Source of the DNA: Streptococcus oralis
GTDB lineage: Bacteria; Bacillota; Bacilli; Lactobacillales; Streptococcaceae
Length of the DNA: 64,000 bases
Direction of reading: 5' to 3'
Assembly (NCBI RefSeq): GCF_019929345.1
Contig: NZ_JAHZPJ010000006.1
Span: 33,679 to 97,678, forward strand
Shown: piece after piece, positions 27,833-36,875 of the stretch
How the letters are laid out: every line of letters begins with the position of its first letter
Numbering within the stretch: the first letter of the stretch is position 1
Notes under the pieces: generated by a model
What the model was told of the DNA's origin: nothing
Databases searched by the model: none
Seen by the model: only the letters and a program-made list of their open reading frames with translations
Made by a program: the position numbers and the translations under genes

Positions 27833-27861
27833 CTTGTCGCAGGTCTCTTTTCGTGATACAA
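27833..27861 (+). promoter_or_regulatory. Promoter of the desulfurase-thiI operon
   Basis: TTGTCG and TACAAT are 17 bases apart. The region overlaps a hairpin (AAAGAGA-AACCT with AGG-TCTCTTT), so it may carry a regulatory structure. Confidence 0.6.
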
Positions 27862-27894
27862 TAGAAGGAGTGATTTTAGAAAGCGTGAGAAAAC

Positions 27895-29037
27895 ATGATC
27901 TACTTTGATAATTCGGCGACAACTAAGCCTTATCCTGAAGCACTTGAAACTTACATGCAGGTCGCTTCAAAAATTGTAGGAAATCCGTCTAGTCTCCATC
28001 GTTTGGGAGATCAGGCAACACGAATTTTAGATGCTTCCCGGCAGCAAATTGCAGATTTGATTGGCAAGAAAAGTGATGAAATCTTCTTTACCTCAGGTGG
28101 AACAGAAGGAGATAACTGGGTCATCAAGGGTGTGGCCTTTGAAAAAGCCCAGTTTGGCAAGCACATTATTGTGTCAGCTATTGAACATCCAGCAGTCAAG
28201 GAATCAGCCCTTTGGCTTAAAAGTCAAGGTTTTGAGGTGGATATTGCCCCAGTTGATAGCAGAGGATTTGTGGATGTTGAGGCTCTAGCGAATTTGATAC
28301 GACCTGATACGACTCTCGTCTCCATCATGGCAGTTAACAACGAAATTGGCTCTATCCAACCTATTGAGGCTATTTCGAAACTGTTAGCAGATAAGCCGAC
28401 CATTTCCTTCCATGTTGATGCGGTTCAGGCACTCGCTAAGATTCCGACTGAAAACTATCTGACAGATCGAGTGGATTTCGCAACCTTTTCGAGTCATAAG
28501 TTTCATGGTGTCCGAGGTGTTGGCTTTGTCTATATCAAGTCTGGTAAGAGGATCATGCCTCTTTTAACAGGTGGCGGTCAAGAGGGAGACTATCGTTCGA
28601 CAACTGAAAATGTAGCAGGAATTGCAGCGACAGCCAAGGCTCTCCGTTTGGCTATGGAAAAGTTAGATATCTTTGCTAGTAAGACAGGGCAGATGAAGGC
28701 AGTCATTCGCCAAGCCCTTCTGGATTATCCGGATATTTTTGTCTTTTCAGACGAGGAAGACTTTGCCCCTCATATCCTGACTTTTGGGATTAAGGGTGTT
28801 CGTGGAGAAGTCATCGTTCACGCCTTTGAAGACTATGATATTTTCATTTCCACAACCTCGGCTTGTTCATCCAAGGCAGGGAAACCTGCAGGGACCTTGA
28901 TTGCTATGGGAGTGGACAAGGAGAAGGCCCAGTCAGCTGTGCGTCTAAGTCTGGACCTGGAAAATGATATGAGTCAGGTCGAGCAGTTTTTGACCAAGCT
29001 AAAATTAATTTACAATCAAACTAGAAAAGTAAGATAG
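27895..29037 (+). CDS. Cysteine desulfurase (NifS/IscS-like)
   Basis: This 380-residue PLP enzyme takes sulfur from cysteine. It starts [17 protein letters not shown], as in the family, and has the PLP lysine in [13 protein letters not shown] and the catalytic Cys in [13 protein letters not shown]. The active-site loop is the short group I type. The partner thiI starts nine bases after its stop, so its main role is probably to give persulfide sulfur to ThiI for 4-thiouridine in tRNA. A separate suf operon would handle Fe-S clusters in this group. Confidence 0.94.
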   Translation: MIYFDNSATTKPYPEALETYMQVASKIVGNPSSLHRLGDQATRILDASRQQIADLIGKKSDEIFFTSGGTEGDNWVIKGVAFEKAQFGKHIIVSAIEHPAVKESALWLKSQGFEVDIAPVDSRGFVDVEALANLIRPDTTLVSIMAVNNEIGSIQPIEAISKLLADKPTISFHVDAVQALAKIPTENYLTDRVDFATFSSHKFHGVRGVGFVYIKSGKRIMPLLTGGGQEGDYRSTTENVAGIAATAKALRLAMEKLDIFASKTGQMKAVIRQALLDYPDIFVFSDEEDFAPHILTFGIKGVRGEVIVHAFEDYDIFISTTSACSSKAGKPAGTLIAMGVDKEKAQSAVRLSLDLENDMSQVEQFLTKLKLIYNQTRKVR

Positions 29038-29045
29038 GAGCATTC

Positions 29046-30260
29046 ATGCAGTATTCAGAAATTATGATTCGCTACGGAGAGTTGTCAACCAAGGGCAAAA
29101 ACCGCATGCGTTTCATCAATAAACTTCGCAATAACATTTCGGACGTCTTGTCCATCTATCCCCAAGTTAAGGTAATCGCTGATCGCGACCGTGCTCACGC
29201 TTACCTCAATGGAGCCGACTATACAGCGGTTGCAGAATCTCTCAAACAAGTCTTCGGGATTCAAAATTTTTCTCCAGTATATAAGGTTGAAAAGTCTGTA
29301 GAAGTTCTGAAGTCTGCTGTCCAAGAGATTATGAAGGAAATCTACAAGGAAGGTATGACCTTTAAAATCTCTAGTAAGCGTAGCGACCACAACTTTGAAC
29401 TCGACAGTCGTGAACTCAATCAAACGCTTGGCGGAGCTGTATTCGAAGCTATTCCAAATGTCCAAGCTCAAATGAAAAATCCCGATATCAATCTTCAGGT
29501 GGAGATTCGTGAAGAGGCGGCTTATCTTTCCTATGAAACCATTCGTGGAGCAGGTGGCTTGCCTGTGGGGACTTCTGGTAAGGGCATGCTCATGTTGTCA
29601 GGGGGGATTGACTCGCCTGTAGCAGGTTATCTAGCACTTAAACGTGGAGTAGATATTGAGGCCGTTCACTTTGCCAGCCCACCATACACTAGCCCTGGAG
29701 CTCTCAAGAAGGCCCAAGATTTGACTCGTAAATTGACCAAGTTTGGTGGCAATATCCACTTTATCGAAGTGCCTTTCACTGAGATTCAAGAGGAAATCAA
29801 AGCCAAGGCGCCAGAAGCCTACCTCATGACCTTGACCCGTCGTTTTATGATGCGCATTACCGACCGTATTCGTGAGGTACGAAATGGTTTGGTTATCATC
29901 AATGGGGAAAGTCTTGGTCAAGTAGCTAGCCAGACCTTGGAAAGCATGCAGGCTATCAACGCTGTGACCAACACTCCCATCATCCGTCCTGTGGTTACTA
30001 TGGACAAGTTGGAAATCATTGACATCGCTCAGGAAATCGATACCTTTGATATTTCTATCCAACCGTTTGAGGACTGCTGTACTATTTTTGCGCCTGACCG
30101 TCCTAAGACTAATCCTAAGATTAAGAATGCTGAGCAGTATGAAGCACGCATGGATGTTGAAGGCTTGGTTGAGCGAGCAGTGGCAGGGATTATGATTACT
30201 GAGATTACACCTCAAGCTAAAAAAGATGAAGTCGATAACTTGATTGACAATCTCCTCTAA
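29046..30260 (+). CDS. thiI: tRNA uracil 4-sulfurtransferase
   Basis: This 404-residue enzyme inserts sulfur at U8 of tRNA. Domains in order are a ferredoxin-like N-terminal part, THUMP (about 60-165) and a PP-loop AANH domain with the pyrophosphatase motif [13 protein letters not shown] near residue 185. It lacks the C-terminal rhodanese domain of the E. coli protein, which is normal in Gram-positive bacteria. The conserved pair DCCTIF is near residue 345. It is the second gene of the desulfurase operon. Confidence 0.96.
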   Translation: MQYSEIMIRYGELSTKGKNRMRFINKLRNNISDVLSIYPQVKVIADRDRAHAYLNGADYTAVAESLKQVFGIQNFSPVYKVEKSVEVLKSAVQEIMKEIYKEGMTFKISSKRSDHNFELDSRELNQTLGGAVFEAIPNVQAQMKNPDINLQVEIREEAAYLSYETIRGAGGLPVGTSGKGMLMLSGGIDSPVAGYLALKRGVDIEAVHFASPPYTSPGALKKAQDLTRKLTKFGGNIHFIEVPFTEIQEEIKAKAPEAYLMTLTRRFMMRITDRIREVRNGLVIINGESLGQVASQTLESMQAINAVTNTPIIRPVVTMDKLEIIDIAQEIDTFDISIQPFEDCCTIFAPDRPKTNPKIKNAEQYEARMDVEGLVERAVAGIMITEITPQAKKDEVDNLIDNLL

Positions 30261-30293
30261 TCAGAAAATCCAGAAGAATTCAGAAAAACAAAT

Positions 30294-30343
30294 GAAAAAA
30301 GTTAGTTATTTATCCTTAAAATGGACATTTACTGACTTTTTTT
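30294..30343 (+). terminator. Terminator of the desulfurase-thiI operon
   Basis: AAAAAAGTTAGT pairs with ACTGACTTTTTT across a 24-base loop, with one G-U pair. A T run follows. Confidence 0.6.
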
Positions 30344-30396
30344 CTATTTTTATGGTATAATGAGATAAAATTTTGAATATAGAGAGTTTTCTGACA

Positions 30397-31221
30397 ATGA
30401 ATCATTCCTACTTTTACTTAAAAATGAAAGAACACAAACTCAAGGTGCCTTATACTGGAAAAGAGCGTCGTGTGCGTGTTCTTCTGCCTAAGGACTATGA
30501 GAAGGACACCGACCGTTTTTATCCTGTAGTTTACTTTCATGACGGGCAAAATGTCTTTTACAGCAAGGAGTCTTATATTGGACACTCATGGAAGATCATT
30601 CCGGCTATTAAACGAAATCCAGACATCAGTCGCATGATTGTTGTTGCTATTGACAATGATGGTTTGGGGCGGATGAATGAGTATGCGGCTTGGAAGTTTC
30701 AAGAATCTCCTATCCCAGGCCAACAGTTTGGCGGTAAGGGTGTGGAGTATGCTGAGTTTGTCATGGAGGTGGTCAAGCCTTTTATCGATGAAACCTACCG
30801 AACCAAAGTTGATCGCCAGCATACGGCTATGATTGGCTCGTCATTAGGAGGCAATATTACCCAGTTTATCGGACTAGAGTACCAAGACCAAATTGGTTGT
30901 CTAGGTGTCTTTTCATCTGCCAACTGGCTCCACCAAGAAGCCTTTAACCGCTATATCGAGCGCAAGAAATTGTCGCCTGAACAGCGCATTTTCATCTATG
31001 TAGGAACAGAAGAAGCAGACGATACGGACAAGACCCTGATGGCTGGCAATATCAAGCAAGCCTATATCGACTCGTCGCTTCGTTATTACCGTGATTTGAT
31101 TGCAGGTGGAGTACACTTGGATAATCTGGTCTTGAAAGTTCAGTCTGGTGCTATCCATAGTGAAATTCCATGGTCGGAGAATTTACCAGACTGTCTGAGA
31201 TTTTTTGCAGAGAAATGGTAA
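30397..31221 (+). CDS. Esterase D/alpha-beta hydrolase, first gene of an esterase-ligase operon
   Basis: This 274-residue hydrolase belongs to the putative esterase (PF00756) group. It shows PVVYFHDGQNVF (oxyanion region), the nucleophile elbow MIGSSLGGNI and a probable catalytic His in GAIHSEIPW near the C-terminus. There is no signal peptide. I prefer ATG 30397 over the in-frame TTG 30373, because AGAGAG lies between them; a later ATG (30424) is also possible. TATAAT at 30355-30360 is the probable promoter. It is followed at close spacing by a second esterase and an ATP-grasp enzyme. The substrate is unknown. Confidence 0.88.
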   Translation: MNHSYFYLKMKEHKLKVPYTGKERRVRVLLPKDYEKDTDRFYPVVYFHDGQNVFYSKESYIGHSWKIIPAIKRNPDISRMIVVAIDNDGLGRMNEYAAWKFQESPIPGQQFGGKGVEYAEFVMEVVKPFIDETYRTKVDRQHTAMIGSSLGGNITQFIGLEYQDQIGCLGVFSSANWLHQEAFNRYIERKKLSPEQRIFIYVGTEEADDTDKTLMAGNIKQAYIDSSLRYYRDLIAGGVHLDNLVLKVQSGAIHSEIPWSENLPDCLRFFAEKW

Positions 31222-31241
31222 GTTAGGAAAGGAGAAAGCCA

Positions 31242-31982
31242 ATGCATATTGAAAACCTCAGCCACTGGAGTGGCAATCTTAATCGTGAAATGTACCTCAA
31301 CCGTTATGGACATGCTGGGATTCCAGTTGTGGTTTTTGCTTCATCTGGTGGCAGTCACAATGAATACTATGATTTTGGCATGATTGATGCCTGTGCTTCC
31401 TTTATCGAAGAAGGGCGCGTCCAGTTCTTTACGCTATCCAGTGTGGACAGTGAGAGCTGGCTGGCTACTTGGAAAAATAGTCATGACCAGGCGGAGATGC
31501 ATCGCGCCTACGAACGCTATGTGATTGAGGAAGCCATTCCTTTTATCAAGCATAAGACAGGTTGGTTTGATGGCATGATGACGACAGGTTGCTCGATGGG
31601 GGCCTACCATGCACTCAATTTCTTCCTCCAGCATCCAGATGTCTTTACCAAAGTGATTGCTCTCAGTGGTGTTTATGATGCACGTTTCTTTGTCGGCGAT
31701 TATTACAATGATGATGCTATTTACCAAAATTCGCCAGTAGATTATATCTGGAATCAAAACGACGGCTGGTTTATCGATCGTTACCGTCAGGCAGAAATCG
31801 TCGTCTGTACGGGACTTGGTGCCTGGGAACAAGACGGTCTACCATCCTTCTACAAACTTAAAGAAGCCTTTGACCAGAAACAAATTCCAGCCTGGTTTGC
31901 TGAATGGGGACACGATGTCGCCCACGACTGGGAATGGTGGCGTAAACAAATGCCTTATTTTCTTGGACACCTGTATCTATAA
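31242..31982 (+). CDS. Second esterase-family hydrolase of the operon
   Basis: This 246-residue protein is an alpha/beta hydrolase with the nucleophile elbow TTGCSMGAYHAL and a C-terminal His in EWGHDVAHDWEWW. The oxyanion region PVVVFASSGGSHNEYYDF differs from the first esterase, so it is not a recent duplicate. It has no signal peptide. The ribosome site AAAGGAGAA precedes the ATG. Translational spacing to both neighbours is short (20 and 12 bases), so one mRNA is likely. No specific substrate can be inferred. Confidence 0.87.
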   Translation: MHIENLSHWSGNLNREMYLNRYGHAGIPVVVFASSGGSHNEYYDFGMIDACASFIEEGRVQFFTLSSVDSESWLATWKNSHDQAEMHRAYERYVIEEAIPFIKHKTGWFDGMMTTGCSMGAYHALNFFLQHPDVFTKVIALSGVYDARFFVGDYYNDDAIYQNSPVDYIWNQNDGWFIDRYRQAEIVVCTGLGAWEQDGLPSFYKLKEAFDQKQIPAWFAEWGHDVAHDWEWWRKQMPYFLGHLYL

Positions 31983-31994
31983 AAGGAGTTGCCT

Positions 31995-33161
31995 ATGAAT
32001 TACCTTGTTATTTCTCCCTACTATCCGCAAAATTTCCAACAGTTTACCATCGAGCTAGCCAATAAAGGCATCACCGTTTTGGGAATTGGTCAGGAGCCTT
32101 ACGAACAACTAGATGAACCTTTGCGCAATAGCCTAACCGAGTATTTCCGTGTAGATAATCTTGAGAATATAGACGAAGTCAAACGTGCAGTAGCTTTTCT
32201 TTTCTACAAGCATGGCCCAATCGACCGCATCGAATCTCACAATGAATACTGGCTTGAGCTGGACGCAACACTCAGAGAACAATTCAATGTCTTTGGTGCC
32301 AAACCAGAGGATCTCAAAAAGACCAAGTTTAAGTCTGAAATGAAGAAACTTTTCAAAAAAGCAGGCGTCCCTGTGGTACCTGGAGCTGTTATCCATACGG
32401 AAGCAGATGTGGATAAAGCAGTGAACGAAATCGGTCTACCAATGATTGCCAAACCTGATAATGGAGTGGGAGCGGCAGCAACCTTTAAGCTTGAGACAGA
32501 AGATGATGTAAATCACTTTAAGGCTGAATGGGACCATTCAACCGTGTATTTCTTTGAGAAATTTGTCACTTCTAGCGAAATCTGTACTTTTGACGGACTT
32601 GTGGACAAGGATGGCAACATCGTCTTTTCAACGACTTTCGATTATGCCCATACACCACTTGATTTGATGATTTATAAGATGGACAATTCCTACTATGTGC
32701 TCAAGGATATGGATCCCAAACTGCGTAAGTATGGCGAGGCCATTGTCAAGGAATTTGGTATGAAAGAGCGCTTTTTCCATATCGAGTTTTTCCGTGACGG
32801 GGACGACTACATTGCCATTGAGTACAATAACCGTCCTGCAGGTGGCTTTACCATTGATGTTTATAACTTCGCTCACTCCTTGGATCTCTACCGAGGTTAT
32901 GCGGCGATTGTTGCAGGTGAAGAGTTCCCAGCATCAGAGTTTGAACCACAATACTGTTTAGCTACATCACGTCGTGCCAATGCAAATTATGTCTATTCAG
33001 AAGAGGACCTTCTTGCTAAGTACAGCCAGCAATTCAAGGTCAAAAAAATCATGCCAGCAGCCTTTGCAGAGCTACAAGGGGATTACCTTTATATGTTGAC
33101 CACTCCTAGTCGCCAAGAGATGGAGCAGATGATTGTAGACTTTGGTCAACGTCAAGAATAA
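31995..33161 (+). CDS. ATP-grasp family ligase
   Basis: This 388-residue protein starts YLVISPYYPQNFQQF (Rossmann-like pre-ATP-grasp domain) and has an ATP-grasp core. The lysine region is GLPMIAKPDNGVGAA, and the metal/ATP-binding end is HIEFFRDGDDYIAIEYNNRP. ATP-grasp ligases join a carboxylate to an amine or thiol through acyl phosphate. Carbamoyl-phosphate synthase-like and D-Ala-D-Ala ligase-like functions are unlikely from the motifs. ATG 31995 is used because AAGGAG is six bases upstream; an upstream TTG overlaps it. It closes the operon and is followed by a perfect hairpin terminator. The product is unknown; partner esterases could trim or activate its substrate. Confidence 0.87.
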   Translation: MNYLVISPYYPQNFQQFTIELANKGITVLGIGQEPYEQLDEPLRNSLTEYFRVDNLENIDEVKRAVAFLFYKHGPIDRIESHNEYWLELDATLREQFNVFGAKPEDLKKTKFKSEMKKLFKKAGVPVVPGAVIHTEADVDKAVNEIGLPMIAKPDNGVGAAATFKLETEDDVNHFKAEWDHSTVYFFEKFVTSSEICTFDGLVDKDGNIVFSTTFDYAHTPLDLMIYKMDNSYYVLKDMDPKLRKYGEAIVKEFGMKERFFHIEFFRDGDDYIAIEYNNRPAGGFTIDVYNFAHSLDLYRGYAAIVAGEEFPASEFEPQYCLATSRRANANYVYSEEDLLAKYSQQFKVKKIMPAAFAELQGDYLYMLTTPSRQEMEQMIVDFGQRQE

Positions 33162-33166
33162 CGATT

Positions 33167-33202
33167 AGGACAAAAGGAGTTTGACTCCTTTTGTCCTTTT
33201 CT
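33167..33202 (+). terminator. Terminator of the esterase-ligase operon
   Basis: AGGACAAAAGGAGT pairs perfectly with ACTCCTTTTGTCCT around TTG, followed by a T run. Confidence 0.9.
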
Positions 33203-33318
33203 TAAAGATAAGTTAAATAAAGCGTTTTCCATAGATTCTTTTAGAAAAGATATTGCTAAAAGGCCTAAAAATTGATAGAATAAGGATTGTCTAAAAAAAT
33301 TTAAGGAGAATCTATCAA

Positions 33319-34224
33319 ATGGATTTTACATGGGCTATTAAATATGCCACAGAATTCTTGGGAACTGCTATTTTGATCATTCTTGGTAATGGTGCAGTTG
33401 CTAACGTTGAACTTAAAGGTACGAAAGGTCACCAAAGTGGCTGGCTCGTTATCGCGGTTGGTTACGGTATGGGGGTTATGATCCCAGCCTTGATGTTTGG
33501 TAATGTATCAGGAAACCACATCAACCCAGCTTTCACTCTTGGACTTGCAGTTAGTGGTCTTTTCTCTTGGGATCAAGTTCCATTTTACATCCTAGCACAA
33601 GTTTTGGGAGCAATCTTTGGTCAAGCTTTGGTTGTAGCGACTCACCGTCCTTACTACTTGAAAACAGAAAATCCTAACAATATCTTGGGTACCTTCTCAA
33701 CGATTTCAAGCATCGACCACGGTACAAAAGAATCACGTTTTGCAGCTACTGTTAACGGTTTCCTAAATGAGTTTGTAGGTTCATTTGTTCTTTTCTTTGC
33801 AGCACTTGGTTTGACTAAAAACTTCTTTGGTGCTGAATTGGTTGCGAAAGCTCAAGCTGTGATTAATGATCAAGTAGCTCAAGCAGCTGCACAAGGGACA
33901 ACAATCCCTCAAGAACAAGTAACAGCAGCACTTGAGCAAGCAAAAAATTCGGCTGCTCCATTCTTAGCACCGGGACTTGGAATTGGACACTTGGCACTTG
34001 GTTTCCTAGTAATGGCCTTGGTAACTTCACTTGGTGGACCTACTGGACCTGGTTTGAACCCAGCTCGTGACTTCGGACCACGTCTTCTTCACGAACTCCT
34101 TCCAAAATCAGTTCTTGGTCAACACAAGGGTGATTCAAAATGGTGGTATGCATGGGTTCCAGTTGTAGCACCAATCGCAGCTGGTATTGCAGCAGTAGCA
34201 CTATTCAAACTACTTTACCTATAA
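33319..34224 (+). CDS. Aquaglyceroporin (MIP family, GlpF-like) with an extended loop
   Basis: This 301-residue channel has six helices and two half-helices with the signature NPA motifs: HINPAFTLG and LNPARDFG. The Asp after the second NPA favours glycerol over water selectivity. Compared with typical channels of about 235-285 residues it carries a loop of roughly 50 residues (LVAKAQAVINDQVAQAAAQG onward) rich in Ala and Gln between helices 4 and 5. This matches the streptococcal and lactococcal Gla-type proteins as I recall. The gene is monocistronic, with ribosome site AAGGAGAAT and its own terminator. A cre-like sequence upstream (near 33220) has three mismatches and is doubtful. Confidence 0.93.
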   Translation: MDFTWAIKYATEFLGTAILIILGNGAVANVELKGTKGHQSGWLVIAVGYGMGVMIPALMFGNVSGNHINPAFTLGLAVSGLFSWDQVPFYILAQVLGAIFGQALVVATHRPYYLKTENPNNILGTFSTISSIDHGTKESRFAATVNGFLNEFVGSFVLFFAALGLTKNFFGAELVAKAQAVINDQVAQAAAQGTTIPQEQVTAALEQAKNSAAPFLAPGLGIGHLALGFLVMALVTSLGGPTGPGLNPARDFGPRLLHELLPKSVLGQHKGDSKWWYAWVPVVAPIAAGIAAVALFKLLYL

Positions 34225-34246
34225 ATAATAGAAATTATATAATTAC

Positions 34247-34276
34247 AAAAGAGCAGTTGAGATGAAACTGCTCTTT
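34247..34276. terminator. Bidirectional terminator between the aquaporin and ald
   Basis: AAAGAGCAGTT pairs with AACTGCTCTTT around GAGATGA. Both arms have A/T runs. Confidence 0.85.
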
Positions 34277-34300
34277 ACTTTATCTAACTAATGATTATCA

Positions 34301-35413
34301 TTAAACTAGTTCGTCAATAGAAGTGTGATCCTTATCTAGGCCTTGAGCCACTGGAAGACTAGTCAAGTAACCTTGGTAAGTTGTAACTCCTTCACGTAAG
34401 CCTTGGTCTTCAGTGACTGCTTTTTGGAATCCCTTGTCAGCTAAGGCTTCGATATAAGGGAGAGTGACATTGGTTAGGGCAATGGTCGAAGTGCGAGCAA
34501 CCGCGCCAGGGATATTGGCGACAGCATAGTGTAGCACCCCGTGTTTTTCATAGACGGGCTCATCGTGCGTTGTCACACGATCAGCTGTTGCGATAACACC
34601 ACCTTGGTCAACGGCAACGTCAACGATGACAGATCCTGGACGCATTTGTTTGACCATCTCGTCTGTCACCAATTTCGGTGCCTTGGCACCAGGGATGAGA
34701 ACGGCTCCAATCACCACATCAGCGTCTTTCACACTTGCTTCGATGTTAAATGAATTGGACATAAGAGTCTGTATTTGGTTACCAAAGACCTCTTCTAGGA
34801 CTGAGAGACGTTTGGCACTGATATCAAGAATGGTCACTTGAGCACCGAGTCCCAAGGCGATGCGGGCAGCATGTGTACCAACGACACCGCCACCGATGAT
34901 GGTTACTTTTCCTTTTGGAACACCCGGTACACCACCAAGTAGGACACCAGAACCACCAGTTTGCTTAGTAAGGAAATGAGCTCCGATTTGAACGGCCATA
35001 CGACCAGCAACCTCACTCATAGGAACGAGGAGCGGTAGATGTCCTTGGCTGTCACGGACAGTCTCATAGGCAATTCCTGTCGTTTTTGCTGCTAGCATGG
35101 CATCTGCTAACTCTGGTGCAGCAGCCATGTGCAAGTAGGTGAAGAGGAGCAGGTCGTCGCGCAAGTACCCATATTCAGAACTTAAAGGTTCTTTTACTTT
35201 CACGACCAACTCGGCAGCCCAGGCTTCACTAGCAGTAGCGACAATCTCAGCTCCTTGCTTTTGATAGTTCGCATCAGTAAATCCTGAACCGAGACCAGCA
35301 TTTTTTTCGATGAGAACACGATGTCCACGGCTGACTAAACTATGGACGCCAGCAGGAGTGAGGGCAACACGGTTTTCATTATTTTTAATTTCTTTTGGAA
35401 TTCCAATTAACAT
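34301..35413 (-). CDS. ald: Alanine dehydrogenase
   Basis: This 370-residue enzyme interconverts L-alanine and pyruvate with NAD. It begins [20 protein letters not shown], as in the family. It has the NAD fold [22 protein letters not shown] and catalytic Lys and His positions in the expected regions (VVKVKEP and YLHMA). The frame is uninterrupted; in some pneumococci I recall this gene as frameshifted. It is divergent from the GNAT gene. The -10/-35 pair on the minus strand surrounds a cre-like sequence. Confidence 0.95.
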   Translation of the reverse strand: MLIGIPKEIKNNENRVALTPAGVHSLVSRGHRVLIEKNAGLGSGFTDANYQKQGAEIVATASEAWAAELVVKVKEPLSSEYGYLRDDLLLFTYLHMAAAPELADAMLAAKTTGIAYETVRDSQGHLPLLVPMSEVAGRMAVQIGAHFLTKQTGGSGVLLGGVPGVPKGKVTIIGGGVVGTHAARIALGLGAQVTILDISAKRLSVLEEVFGNQIQTLMSNSFNIEASVKDADVVIGAVLIPGAKAPKLVTDEMVKQMRPGSVIVDVAVDQGGVIATADRVTTHDEPVYEKHGVLHYAVANIPGAVARTSTIALTNVTLPYIEALADKGFQKAVTEDQGLREGVTTYQGYLTSLPVAQGLDKDHTSIDELV

Positions 35414-35491
35414 AGAGAGAATCTACCTTTCAATTGACGGTATTGTTTTAGTTGTCACATTGTTTGTTTAAATCAAAAATGCGATGATTTT

Positions 35492-35520
35492 ATTTTATAT
35501 GAAACCGCTTCAAAAATCAA
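35492..35520 (-). promoter_or_regulatory. Promoter of ald with a cre-like sequence in the spacer
   Basis: TTGATT (35515-35520) and TAAAAT (35492-35497) are 17 bases apart. Between them is TGAAGCGGTTTCA, which resembles a 13-base variant of cre. CcpA binding is possible but not certain. Confidence 0.55.
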
Positions 35521-35588
35521 GAAAAACTTGTTATCTAATTTCATTTATGCTATTCTAGTGAGAATCAAGCTCTAATGGAGGAAAAAGT

Positions 35589-36158
35589 ATGGAATCAATA
35601 TTTGTGAAATTTGCTCAGTATCCATCAATAGAAACGGAGCGTTTATTGCTCCGACCTGTAACCTTGGATGATGCGGAAGCTATGTTTGAGTATGCCTCAG
35701 ACAGAGAAAATACACGCTACACTTTTCCAATAAATCAAAGCTTAGAGGAAACCAAGAACAACATTGCTCAGTTCTATTTAGCTAATCCCTTGGGACGGTG
35801 GGGAATCGAACTAAAAAACAATGGCCAGTTTATTGGAACCATTGACTTGCATAAGATTGACCCCATTCTCAAAAAAGCAGCTATTGGTTACATTATCAAC
35901 CAAAAGTATTGGAGTCAAGGATTGACGACAGAAGCCAATCGTGCCGTGATTGAACTCGCTTTTGAGAAAATTGGAATGAACAAGTTGACTGCTCTTCACG
36001 ATAAAGACAATCCCGCATCAGGAAAGGTCATGGAGAAATCAGGTATGCGTTTTTCACATGCAGAACCATATGCTTGTATGGACCAGCATGAAGAAGGCCG
36101 AATCGTTACAAGAGTCCATTATGTCTTGACCAAGGAAGACTATTTTGCAAATAAATAA
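35589..36158 (+). CDS. GNAT-family N-acetyltransferase (RimJ/RimL type)
   Basis: This 189-residue enzyme transfers acetyl from acetyl-CoA. It starts with the RimJ/L pattern ETERLLLRPVTLDDAEAMF and has the CoA-binding region IGYIINQKYWSQGLTTEANRA, with C-terminal ALHDKDNPASGKVMEKSGM. Members of this group modify ribosomal proteins or small molecules; the substrate is unknown. The site GGAGGAAAAAGT precedes ATG. A hairpin terminator separates it from the competence operon. Confidence 0.92.
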   Translation: MESIFVKFAQYPSIETERLLLRPVTLDDAEAMFEYASDRENTRYTFPINQSLEETKNNIAQFYLANPLGRWGIELKNNGQFIGTIDLHKIDPILKKAAIGYIINQKYWSQGLTTEANRAVIELAFEKIGMNKLTALHDKDNPASGKVMEKSGMRFSHAEPYACMDQHEEGRIVTRVHYVLTKEDYFANK

Positions 36159-36161
36159 GCA

Positions 36162-36192
36162 GTTAAAAAGATTTTTCAGCTGTTTTTTTCTT
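36162..36192 (+). terminator. Terminator of the GNAT gene
   Basis: AGCAGTTAAAAA pairs with TTTTTCAGCTGTT with one bulged C, then T7. The T run doubles as the T-rich stretch in front of the cin-box. Confidence 0.7.
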
Positions 36193-36197
36193 CCTCT

Positions 36198-36205
36198 TAC
36201 GAATA
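36198..36205 (+). promoter_or_regulatory. Late-competence (ComX) promoter, cin-box
   Basis: TACGAATA is the exact cin-box of streptococcal late competence genes. It is preceded by a T-rich stretch and lies 20 bases before the comEA start, as expected for SigX/ComX promoters. Confidence 0.92.
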
Positions 36206-36224
36206 ATCTAAGAGAGGAGAAAAT

Positions 36225-36875
36225 ATGGAAGCAATTATCGAGAAAATCAAAGAGTATAAAATCATTGTCATCTGTGCTATTTTAGGTTTGGCCTTGGGCG
36301 GATTTTTCCTACTAAAACCAACTTCACAAACACCCGTCACAGAAACGAATTTGCAGGCTGAAGTTGCAGCTGTTTCAAAGGATTCATCGTCTGAAAAAGA
36401 AATGAAGAAGGAAGAAAAGGAAGAATCTCCTGAACAAGACCTGATCACAGTAGATGTCAAAGGCGCTGTCAAATCACCAGGGATTTATGATTTGCCAGTT
36501 GGCAGTAGGGTTCATGATGCCGTTCAGAAGGCGGGTGGATTGACAGAGGAGGCAGATAGTAAGTCGCTCAATCTCGCTCAGAAAGTCAGTGACGAGGCTC
36601 TTGTCTATGTTCCAACTAAGGGAGAAGAAGCAGCTAGTCAGCAGACTGCCTCTGGAACGACTCCTTCGACAAGTAAAGATAAGAAGGTCAACCTCAATAA
36701 GGCCAGTCTGGAAGAACTCAAGCAGGTCAAAGGATTGGGCGGAAAAAGAGCTCAGGATATTATTGACCATCGTGAGGCAAATGGCAAGTTCAAGTCAGTA
36801 GATGAACTCAAGAAAGTATCTGGCATTGGCACAAAGACCATAGAAAAGTTAAAAGACTATGTTACAGTGGATTAA
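36225..36875 (+). CDS. comEA: Competence DNA receptor ComEA
   Basis: This 216-residue protein binds incoming DNA at the membrane. It has one N-terminal membrane helix (about 13-30), a charged Ser/Lys/Glu linker (45-70), an SLBB-type domain (about 73-130, VDVKGAVKSPGIYDL) and a second Ser/Thr-rich linker. Two helix-hairpin-helix motifs follow at about 154-216 (LKQVKGLGGKRAQDII and LKKVSGIGTKTIEKLK), which contact DNA. The architecture is canonical. The gene is expressed from the cin-box promoter. It overlaps comEC by 17 bases. Confidence 0.96.
   Translation: MEAIIEKIKEYKIIVICAILGLALGGFFLLKPTSQTPVTETNLQAEVAAVSKDSSSEKEMKKEEKEESPEQDLITVDVKGAVKSPGIYDLPVGSRVHDAVQKAGGLTEEADSKSLNLAQKVSDEALVYVPTKGEEAASQQTASGTTPSTSKDKKVNLNKASLEELKQVKGLGGKRAQDIIDHREANGKFKSVDELKKVSGIGTKTIEKLKDYVTVD

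Noticed and set aside
33215..33232. Possible cre site upstream of the aquaporin
   Set aside because: Three mismatches at defined positions; too weak to call.
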